Assembly: GCF_009711225.1 (NCBI RefSeq)
Contig: NZ_WMIE01000001.1
Location: forward strand, 992,001 to 1,056,000
Length of the DNA stretch: 64,000 bases
Origin: Paracoccus aestuariivivens
Lineage (GTDB): Bacteria > Pseudomonadota > Alphaproteobacteria > Rhodobacterales > Rhodobacteraceae
Direction: 5' to 3'
Part shown: one piece after another, positions 18,644 through 26,152 of the stretch
Numbering within the stretch: position 1 is the first letter of the stretch
Layout of the letters: each line of letters begins with the position of its first letter
Notes under the pieces: generated by a model
What the model saw: the letters and a program-made list of their open reading frames with translations, nothing else
The model's database searches: none
Told to the model about the DNA's origin: nothing
Position numbers and translations under genes: made by a program

Positions 18644-19116
18644 TGGAACCGACCAATGTCGATAATGACAGCCTCATTGGCCTGATCGAGCAACTGACCG
18701 ATCCGGTCGAGCCGACGCCGATCTCGATGGTGCCGCAGACATGGGGTTGGGCCGTGGTGGCGGCCGTGTTGCTGTTGGCATTGGCCTATGGCTTCTGGCG
18801 TTGGCGCAGGCATCGGCGCGCCAACGCTTATCGCCGCGCGGCGCTGGATCTGTTGGCCGAGGCAAAGGATGATCCGGTGCGCATTGCCGAAATCCTGCGG
18901 CGCACAGCGCTGGCCGCCTATCCGCGCAGCGATGTCGCGGGACTTGCGGGGCAGAGCTGGCTAGCATTTCTTGATCATCAGGTCGGAGGTCAGGCGTTCG
19001 CATCCGGGCCCGGTCAAGTCTTGGCCAGCGCGCCCTATCGCGAAAGCCGTCCCGATCCGGCCCTGACCCATCTGGCCGAGACATGGGTAAGACAGCATCG
19101 CAGGGCAGAGGCATGA
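18643..19116 (+). CDS. DUF4381 membrane protein
   Basis: A 157-residue protein with one membrane helix near residues 27-45 (WAVVAAVLLLALAYGFW) followed by a basic cytoplasmic segment, as in DUF4381 proteins of MoxR/VWA operons. The function is unknown; by position it could anchor the complex to the membrane. It overlaps DUF58 by one base and the following VWA gene by four. Confidence 0.82.
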   Translation: MEPTNVDNDSLIGLIEQLTDPVEPTPISMVPQTWGWAVVAAVLLLALAYGFWRWRRHRRANAYRRAALDLLAEAKDDPVRIAEILRRTALAAYPRSDVAGLAGQSWLAFLDHQVGGQAFASGPGQVLASAPYRESRPDPALTHLAETWVRQHRRAEA

Positions 19117-20099
19117 TTTCGCTGGGTTTCCCTTGGGCACTACTGGCGCTGCCTTTGCCCTTGCTGATCTGGTGGCTGGTGCCGCCGCATAAAGAGCAGG
19201 TTCCGGCGCTGCGCTTTCCGTTTTTCCGCCGCATCGTCGCGGCAGCAGGAACCGATGCGGCTTCGGGAGCGGTCGTCATGCGGCGCTCGGTTCTGCAGAT
19301 GGTCAGTGCCGTTCTGGTCTGGTCGCTTCTTGTGGTGGCGATGGCCCGTCCGGAACGGGTCGGTGCTCCGATTGAACAAACCCGCGCTGCACGGGATGTG
19401 GTTCTGGCCATCGACATATCGGGTTCGATGGACGCGCATGATTTCAACGCCCCCGACGGCACGGTCGAACAGCGGCTTCAAGGTGTGCGGCAGGTCGTCG
19501 ATGGCTTCATATCGGGGCGGGACGGCGACCGGATGGCGTTGATCGTCTTTGGCTCGAAAGCCTATGTCCAGTCGCCATTGACCGAGGATTTGCAGACAAT
19601 CCGTGATCTTCTGTCCCAGACCGAAGTCGGAATGGCTGGCCCCCACACCGCGCTTGGCGACTCGATCGGGCTTGCGATCCGCACATTCGAGGCCAGCGAT
19701 ATCAAACAACGATTGTTGATACTGCTATCGGACGGAACCGATACCGTCAGCCGGATGAGTCCGGTCAACGCAGCCGAGATCGCGCGGGACCGCGGCATCG
19801 AGATTTACACCATCGGGATCGGCAACCCCAAGGCAACGGGGGAAGAAAAGGTCGATCTCAAGGCCCTGCAAGACATCGCGCAGCGCACCGGCGGTCAATA
19901 TTTCTACGCCGAGGACAGCGACGGATTGCACAAGGTTTATGAACGCATCGATGAACTCGCCCCCCGTGAAACCGAGGCGCTGTCCTATCGGCCGCGTCAG
20001 GCGTTGGCATGGTTGCCGATGTTGCTGGCCGCACTGATCGGGATCGGCTCGACCGGCTATCTCGCGATGCGTAGAACCAAATCGGGGGCGCGGGCATGA
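19113..20099 (+). CDS. VWA-domain membrane protein (BatA-like)
   Basis: A 328-residue protein with two N-terminal membrane helices (about 4-23 and 60-77), a VWA domain and a C-terminal helix (near 300-318), the BatA layout. The metal-ion-dependent adhesion site is intact: DISGSM with Asp101, Ser103 and Ser105, then a Thr in GPHTALGD and Asp in LLSDGTD. The domain faces the periplasm. The start at 19113 overlaps the previous gene by ATGA; the longer upstream frame is discarded. It is the active VWA of the pair in this operon. Confidence 0.9.
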   Translation: MISLGFPWALLALPLPLLIWWLVPPHKEQVPALRFPFFRRIVAAAGTDAASGAVVMRRSVLQMVSAVLVWSLLVVAMARPERVGAPIEQTRAARDVVLAIDISGSMDAHDFNAPDGTVEQRLQGVRQVVDGFISGRDGDRMALIVFGSKAYVQSPLTEDLQTIRDLLSQTEVGMAGPHTALGDSIGLAIRTFEASDIKQRLLILLSDGTDTVSRMSPVNAAEIARDRGIEIYTIGIGNPKATGEEKVDLKALQDIAQRTGGQYFYAEDSDGLHKVYERIDELAPRETEALSYRPRQALAWLPMLLAALIGIGSTGYLAMRRTKSGARA

Positions 20100-21607
20100 C
20101 CGATCTGGCGCTTTTCTTCGACCTGTTCCACTTCATCCGGCCTTGGCTGCTGCTGCTGCTGCCTGTTGTCGCGCTGATCTGGTGGTTCGTCCGCCGCCGA
20201 TTGGTGGGCAACAGATTGCCGGATGCGGCGCTGGCCCCGCATCTCGCGCAAGCATTGACTGTCGGCAATTCACGCGCAGGACGCCTTGTTCCCATCGATG
20301 AGGTGGCCTTGGTGCTGATCCTGATCTGTCTGGGCGCGGCGGGTCCGACATGGTCGCGGGTGCCCGATCCCTTTGTCGCCCAAACCGCACCTTTGGTCAT
20401 CGCGTTAAAGGTGACCGCCTCGATGGAGAACAAGGATCTGGCGCCGTCGCGGCTGGAGCGTTCGAAGCAGAAGATCCGTGATCTTCTGGCTTTGCGGGCG
20501 GGTGCACGATCGGCGCTGATCGCCTATTCGGGTTCGGCCCATTCGGTTGTTCCGATGACCGAAGACCCGAACGTATTGCAGCCTTACCTCGAAGGGCTGC
20601 AAGTCGATGTGATGCCCGATACCGGCAACAATACCGGTGCGGCGCTTGAGGCTGCACAGGCGATCATGGCAAAGGAAGCCTCTCCAGGGGGGATATTGTT
20701 CGTGACCGATGATGTCGCGGGGGCCGATGTCGCTGCGATGGACGCCGTCACCGGCACAAGCGCTGCCGTACTTGCGACATTGCCGGATGGGACGGGTAGC
20801 GCCGGAATCGACGCGCTGAACATCCCCGTCCAGCAGGTCACTGTTGATGACGCGGATATCGTCGCGCTGGATCGCCAGTTGAACGCCGCATATCGACGGG
20901 CTTTGGCCGAGGATGGCGACCAGCCTTGGGATGATCGTGGCTGGCTGTTCGCTTGGCTCGCTGCCCTGTTCGGGCTTAGCTGGTTCCGCCGTGGCTGGAC
21001 GATGCGTTGGGGCGCGGCTGTCGTGCTGGCGGCGATGATCCTGCCCTATCATGCTCGCGCGGAAGGGGTGACGGACTGGTTCCTGACCGCCGACCAGCAG
21101 GGCCAGATCGCCTATAACAACAGGCATTTCGATCGTGCTGGCGAGCTGTTTCTGGAGCCGATGCACAAGGCTTACGCCCTTTACCGCGATGGCAATTATG
21201 AATCCGTCGTCGAGGTTCTGGCCGGAATCGAAACGCCGGATGCAAGCTTTCTGGCGGGCATGGCCCATCTGAAGAATCGCAATTATCGCGACGCCATCGA
21301 AGATTTCCAGACCACGCTGGATCGCGACAAGGACTTTCCCGGCGCGGCAAAAAATCTGGATCTGTCTAAGAAGATCCTCGATTTTGTGGAAACCACCCGT
21401 GAGCAGTCCGATACCGGCGAAGGCGAGGGCGAGGGTGCGGACGAGGTCGTGTTCGACAACAAGGACGCGAGGGGCTCGGACACCCAGATCGAAGGCCGCG
21501 ATGAAGGTCCGCATCTGCTGACCGCGGATCAATGGATGAATACGGTCGACACGAATACGAGCGACTTTCTAAGGCAGAGATTTGCGATTGAGGCGGCCAG
21601 AAAATGA
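20096..21607 (+). CDS. VWA-domain protein with TPR region (BatB/BatC-like fusion), degenerate metal site
   Basis: A 503-residue protein combining a BatB-like part (two N-terminal helices, VWA domain, further helix near 305-320) with a TPR segment (about 340-430) and an acidic EGEGEGAD linker as in BatC. The expected DxSxS site reads KVTAS at 105-109: Asp is Lys and the first Ser is Thr, so it probably cannot bind the metal ion as BatA does. The TASM remnant and the following APSRLERSKQKI keep the family alignment certain. It overlaps both neighbours by ATGA-type junctions. Confidence 0.88.
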   Translation: MTDLALFFDLFHFIRPWLLLLLPVVALIWWFVRRRLVGNRLPDAALAPHLAQALTVGNSRAGRLVPIDEVALVLILICLGAAGPTWSRVPDPFVAQTAPLVIALKVTASMENKDLAPSRLERSKQKIRDLLALRAGARSALIAYSGSAHSVVPMTEDPNVLQPYLEGLQVDVMPDTGNNTGAALEAAQAIMAKEASPGGILFVTDDVAGADVAAMDAVTGTSAAVLATLPDGTGSAGIDALNIPVQQVTVDDADIVALDRQLNAAYRRALAEDGDQPWDDRGWLFAWLAALFGLSWFRRGWTMRWGAAVVLAAMILPYHARAEGVTDWFLTADQQGQIAYNNRHFDRAGELFLEPMHKAYALYRDGNYESVVEVLAGIETPDASFLAGMAHLKNRNYRDAIEDFQTTLDRDKDFPGAAKNLDLSKKILDFVETTREQSDTGEGEGEGADEVVFDNKDARGSDTQIEGRDEGPHLLTADQWMNTVDTNTSDFLRQRFAIEAARK

Positions 21608-22860
21608 AGTGGGCACTCGTCCTGATCCTTGGCTTGTTCGCCTTGCCACTTGCGGCGCAGGAAGCGGCCACCCCGATCATCGAAGCACAGCTTGAACAGG
21701 CCGAGGTCGTTCCCGGTCAGACGGTGACGCTTCGTCTGAACATTCTGGTGCCGACATGGATGCCAACACCGCCCGAGCTTCCCAGTTTCGAAGGGCCGAA
21801 CCTGCGCGTCAGGCTGCCGCCACAAAAAACGACCGCCATCAGCCGTCAGGTCAATGGCGAGACATGGTCGGGTATCTCGCGGCGTTACCTGCTAACGCCG
21901 ATGGTTCCGGGACAGTTCATCCTGTCTCCGCAAGAGGTCGGGATCACCTATGTCGGGACTGACGGTCAGACCCCCGTCACCGTGGCGGCTCAGACCGAGG
22001 AAATGACCCTGACCGGCAATCTGCCGAAAGGGGCCGAAGGGTTGGATCCGTTTATCGCGGCCAATGCGCTGGAACTGACGCAGGATCTGTCCGGCCCGAC
22101 CACGGATCTTGCGCCGGGGACAAGTGTTACCCGCACCGTGACCGCCAAGATCGAGGGGACGTCGCCGATCGTTCTTCCCGAGCTGACCACGCAATTCGAT
22201 CTGCCCGCGATCCGGACTTATCCGGCCTCACCTGAAATTACCGAATCTGACGGCGCCGACACGCTATCGGGAACCAGAGTTGAAACCGAGACCCTGATGG
22301 CGGTCGGGGGCGGACAGGGCAGCGTTCCTCCTGTCAGCATCGATTGGTTCAATCTCAAGACCGGAAAGGTCGAGACGGCCACCGTGCCGGGTTTCGACAT
22401 CTCGGTAACCGGTCCACCCGCTAAATCCGCTCAACCGAAACGGGCAATCGGCTGGAAACTGATCGCGATCGGTCTTGTTCTGGCGCTGGTTCTACTGGCG
22501 GTTCTGCGGTGGTCATTGCCACGCGCGCGCCGGATCGTTCATGCTCGAAAGCAGCACTATCTGGCCAGCGAGGCTTATGCCCGCAAGTCACTGCTCGCGG
22601 CGATCTCGCAGAAGAACTATCCGCTGGCCACGAAATGGTTGGCGATCTGGCGCGCGCGACTACCACGCGGCGAGACGAGCGCTTCAGAGCAGGTCTCCAG
22701 CAGTTTTGCGCGGATCGGAGCCACGATCTATCGTTCGGCTTCGAATTCGGACAGCGAAGCGGCGTGGCTGGATCTTGCCCGTGCCGTCAGGGAAACGCCC
22801 ACCCAAACAAAACAGGCGACCAAGGTGCTGCCGCAACTCAATCCGGGGCATCACAGCTAG
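21604..22860 (+). CDS. BatD-like membrane protein
   Basis: A 418-residue protein with a signal peptide (cleavage near LAA-QEAA at residue 18), a long periplasmic beta-rich region that opens like BatD (AQLEQAEVVPGQTVTLRL), one membrane helix near 279-300 and a cytoplasmic alpha-helical tail. BatD proteins accompany VWA/MoxR operons and were linked to oxygen tolerance in Bacteroides; their biochemical role is not known. This is the last gene of the block. After the stop there is a CTGGGG/CCCCAG hairpin (22875-22893) without a T-run, then the IS630 end at 22933. Confidence 0.85.
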   Translation: MKWALVLILGLFALPLAAQEAATPIIEAQLEQAEVVPGQTVTLRLNILVPTWMPTPPELPSFEGPNLRVRLPPQKTTAISRQVNGETWSGISRRYLLTPMVPGQFILSPQEVGITYVGTDGQTPVTVAAQTEEMTLTGNLPKGAEGLDPFIAANALELTQDLSGPTTDLAPGTSVTRTVTAKIEGTSPIVLPELTTQFDLPAIRTYPASPEITESDGADTLSGTRVETETLMAVGGGQGSVPPVSIDWFNLKTGKVETATVPGFDISVTGPPAKSAQPKRAIGWKLIAIGLVLALVLLAVLRWSLPRARRIVHARKQHYLASEAYARKSLLAAISQKNYPLATKWLAIWRARLPRGETSASEQVSSSFARIGATIYRSASNSDSEAAWLDLARAVRETPTQTKQATKVLPQLNPGHHS

Positions 22861-23012
22861 CACATTCTGCGCGGCTGGGGGATCGTGCCCCAGAACTCGC
22901 CTTCCTCACGCCCCGACTAATTCAGCGGCCTGCTAGAGCGTGTCGCGGGCTTTGAGATTGAAGATTTAACGAACCCGCTGCTGCGGGAGAGGCGTCTTTT
23001 TTTGGGGGGTGT

Positions 23013-23067
23013 GGTCTCCTGATGGGAAGGTTTGGTTGCTCAAGACCAACCTTCTCATCAGGAGACC
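23013..23067. repeat. Long near-perfect hairpin in front of the IS91-type recombinase
   Basis: GGTCTCCTGATG (23013-23024) pairs with CATCAGGAGACC (23056-23067) over 12 bases. The inner arms GAAGGTT and AACCTTC continue the stem with one bulged T, leaving a loop of about eight bases. The right arm includes the ribosome-binding site of the recombinase at 23073. It may be the subterminal hairpin of the IS91-type element, a translational control, or both. Confidence 0.6.
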
Positions 23068-23072
23068 ATCCC

Positions 23073-23939
23073 ATGGCTGATGCCACGACTGCGGTAAGCC
23101 CGCTGCGACGCCGCATGATCGACGACATGACGCTTCGCAACCTGTCGTCAACCACGCAGCGAACCGACGTTCATGCCGTCACGAAGTTCAGCCGGTATTT
23201 TGGCCGCCAGATCAGTTGGGGCTGGAGGACGTCCGGGCCTTCCAAGTCTACCTTGTATCGCAGGGCATTTCCTAGCCGGCGCTGAACCAGACGGTCTGCG
23301 CCCTGCGCTTTTTCTATGGGGTGACGCTGAACCGAGCGGAGATCCCGGAACGCATCGCCCATGCGCGCACGCCGCGCAAGCTGCCTGCGATCGTGAGCGC
23401 CGACGAGGTCGTGCGTTTCCTCGAGGCGGTACCGTCTCTGAAGGCGCGTGCGGCGCTGGCCACGGCTTATGCTGCGGGCCTGCGCGCCTCGGAAGCGGCC
23501 AGTCTGAAGGTCACGGATATCGAGAGCGATCGCATGGTGATCCAGATCCGCCACGGCAAGGGCGTGAAGGACCGGACCGTCATGCTCTCGCCACAGCTTC
23601 TCTGCATCCTGCGGAGCTACTGGCGTCTGGCTCGACCAACGGATTGGCTGTTTCCCGGGCGTGACGACAAACCGATAGACGTGCAGGTGCTGCATTCCGC
23701 TTATCGTTCCGCGACCAAGGCGGCAGGGCTGACCAAGAAGGTCAGCGTGCATACCTTGCGGCACAGTTTCGCGACCCCATTTGCTAGAAAGCGGCGTTGA
23801 CATCCGCATCATCCAGGTGCTGCTCGGGCACAGTTCTCTATCGACCGCCGCACGTTATACGCAGGTTGCCACGACAACGATCGCGAAGACACAGAGCCCG
23901 CTCGACTGCCCGAGCCTGGAGGTGGTACCGCCCGGCTGA
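23073..23939 (+). pseudogene. Tyrosine recombinase of an IS91-type element, decayed
   Basis: Three frames together give a XerC/D-like recombinase of about 290 residues. The first frame has the SAM-like N-terminus (TLRNLSSTTQR). The middle frame (23321-23800) has the catalytic domain with the first Arg in GLRASEAASLK and the HxxR box HTLRHSFAT. The last frame reads [14 protein letters not shown] and ARYTQV with the nucleophilic Tyr. Lesions: bases lost near 23210, a TGG-to-TAG stop near 23272 in ISWPAL, and one extra C near 23780. All catalytic residues survive but the protein cannot be made whole. Confidence 0.8.
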
Positions 23940-24684
23940 TGGCCGGCGTCATGCGTTCGTCGTTGGAGGTGGCGGATATCTTCCGCCGCCATGGCTCAGC
24001 CTATGTTCAGGCGCATGTCGGCCATCTCGGCCGAGTAGAACGCCGCGTGATGAGCGCAATCGCACTGTGCCGGACCGCGGCGCTCGGCGGCCATGTCGAA
24101 GGCTGTCGGACCTGCGGCACGATCCGTGTCGCCTATAATTCCTGCCGCAACCGGCATTGCCCCAAATGCCAAGGTGAGCCAATGGAACGCCACTGGTCCG
24201 AGAGACATTGGCGAACGCGGCTCGTGACTGGCTGGCCGCGCGGGCAGGCGACCTGCTGCCCGTCCCCTATTTCCATGTGGTCTTCACGCTGCCGCCAGAG
24301 ATCGCGGCCATCGCCTTCCAGAGCAAGGCAGCCATCTACGGCATCCTGTTCAAGTCCGCCGCCGAGACCCTGCGCATCATTGCCGCCGATCCAAAACATC
24401 TCGGCGCCGGGATCGGCCTGATCGCGGTGCTGCACAGTTGGGGTCAGGCCCTTAGCTATCATCCTCATCTCCACTGCATCGTGCAGGGCGGCGGACCATC
24501 GCCCGATGGCACGCGCTGGATTGCCTGCCGTCCGAACTTCTTTCTTCCGGTCCGCGTCCTGTCGCGGCTGTTCCGGCGGCTGTTTCTGCAGGCGTTGCGC
24601 GTCGCCCCGGCGGCGAAGACGGCAAGAGCCGTTTCGCATCCATGTCCCTGCTGCGATCGCCCGATGGTCAGACTCTCTGTCTGA
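23939..24684 (+). pseudogene. IS91-family (Y2-type) transposase, frameshifted and internally deleted
   Basis: The start ATG at 23939 shares a base with the recombinase stop. The N-terminal zinc-binding part (CRTCGTIRVAYNSCRNRHC followed by PKC) is in one frame. After about 38 extra bases near 24175-24210 the sequence continues in another frame with LLPVPYFHVVFTLP and HSWGQALSYHPHLHCIV, the HUH-type histidines. It then jumps from FRRLFLQAL directly to the C-terminal PCPCCDRPM, so the stretch that should carry the catalytic tyrosines is gone. It is dead. Confidence 0.8.
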
Positions 24685-25147
24685 CATCACGGCCAGGCAC
24701 CACCCCGGGGACCATTCTGGAACGACAGTTCATGAACCTCCAAGACAGACCATCGCCGCACGACCCGCAACCGATCCGCAAAAAGACCGCCCCCAGAGCC
24801 GGTACGCTCGTGACACGGTTGTGCCGGCGCCAGAAGTCCCGACAGGTAATCCGCCCCCAGACCGGCTCGTGGTGGCGGCTTCCACGGGCCGATGCCGGAC
24901 CCGGCAGAACCAGGGCCGCTACCCTTCACCGCCGCATCCTCCTGCTCGCCCGACATCCCGGGCCAGCGCAAAAACCACAATCCCCATAGCGCCAAACCGG
25001 CCTGCGGCTTCGTTCAATCCGGCTTCAATGAGGTCGCGCGCGGTGCCAAAACCCACGCGACCCTCGGCGCGACCTCACAGAACCCTCCAGATTCCCGAAA
25101 CGGCCATTCCGTGATTCCCTTGTGCTGCGGCAGATATGGGGAGGCAA
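24685..25147. other. Non-coding remnant between the IS91-type unit and the IS630 transposase
   Basis: No gene is recognised. The sequence is GC-rich with repeats of GCGACC near 25030-25075, and probably contains the 3' end of the IS91-type element and the leader of the IS630 transposase (GGGGAGG at 25138-25144). Confidence 0.5.
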
Positions 25148-26042
25148 ATGGGCAATCCGCATCCAATGGAGCTTCGCACAGGGGTCATGGCCTTCGTGGA
25201 TGAGGGCCACCGCCACCGCGAGATCGGCGCATTGGCCGCGAGACGGCAAGGCAATGGCGGAGGACACGGCAAACTGACGGGGGTGAGCGTTTGGCTCAAG
25301 GCTCGCGTCACGACCAAAGGCGAGATCACGCTCGATGAATTGGTGGACGATCTCGTCGAAACGCATGGCATCGCAGTTCACCGTGCAACGGTCTGGCGCA
25401 TGCTGTGCGGGCTCGGGCTGACACACAAAAAAAACCCTGCAGGCGCTTGAACAGAAGCGCAAGGACGTCGCCAACCTGCGCCATGTCTGGATCGCGAAAC
25501 GCCAGCCTTTCATGGCCAACCATCTGGTCCGGCGGGCTTTCATTGATGAAACAAGCATCAAGACAAACATGGCCGAGACGACCGGCTGGGTGCCCTGCGG
25601 TCAACGCCTCGTCGATCACGCACCGTTCGGCCATTGGCGCACCCAAACCTTCGTCGCCGCCCTGCGCGATGACCGATTGGACGCGCCCTGAGTGATTGAT
25701 CGGGCGATGAACGTCGAGATGTTCGACCTCTACATCAAGACCCAACTGGTTCCCACGCTTCGGGTCGAGGACGTTGTTATCCTAGACAACCTCTCCAGCC
25801 ACAAGAGTCCTGCCGCGGCGGCTGCCCTGCGTGATATCACTGCCTGGTTCCTGTACTTGCCGCCCTACCGTCCTGATCTGAACCCGATCGAAATGGTATT
25901 CTCAAAGCTAAAGGCGTTGATCAGAAAGGCCGCCGCCCGTACCTACAATCAATTCTGGGCAGCGGTCGGTCAGGTCCGCGACCTCGTCTCTGACGAGGAG
26001 TGCTACAACTACTTTAAAGCTGCAGGATATGAGGCCAATTGA
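25148..26042 (+). pseudogene. IS630-family transposase, three lesions
   Basis: An IS630 DDE transposase. The acidic residues are visible: Asp in AFIDETSIKTNM, Asp in VILDNLSSHK and Glu in PDLNPIEMVFSKLK. Lesions: the N-terminal helix-turn-helix segment between HRE and ARRQGNGGG is missing; a run of eight As at 25427-25434 shifts the frame; TGG has become TGA at about 25689-25691 (DAP-stop-VIDRAMN). IS630 members can use programmed shifting at A-runs, but the other two lesions make this copy inactive. It ends about 15 bases before the right terminal repeat. Confidence 0.85.
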
Positions 26043-26152
26043 CCACAACACGCTCTAGTGCGCGATCATGCCTTTGACGAAGATCTCACGACCTTCGTCA
26101 AACGTACGGGGTATGAACCCGACTGTCAGCAACATGTTTTCGTCGGGTGAGT

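Larger units (their letters stand above)
22933..26058 (+). mobile_element. IS630-family element enclosing a decayed IS91-type unit
   Basis: The outer ends are an 11-base perfect inverted repeat: CTAGAGCGTGT at 22933-22943 and ACACGCTCTAG at 26048-26058. TA sits at the boundary as expected for IS630/Tc1 targets. The IS630 transposase remnant lies next to the right end, while the left end is separated from it by the IS91-type recombinase/transposase unit. The simplest reading is that the IS91-type unit inserted between the IS630 left end and its transposase. The inner boundaries are not resolved. Confidence 0.65.

Noticed and set aside
22875..22893. CTGGGG/CCCCAG hairpin as terminator of the MoxR operon
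   Set aside because: No T-run follows; kept only as a possible structure.
25427..25434. Programmed frameshift at the A8 run of the IS630 transposase
   Set aside because: Possible for the family, but the same gene has an in-frame TGA downstream and lacks its N-terminal helix-turn-helix, so it is inactive anyway.
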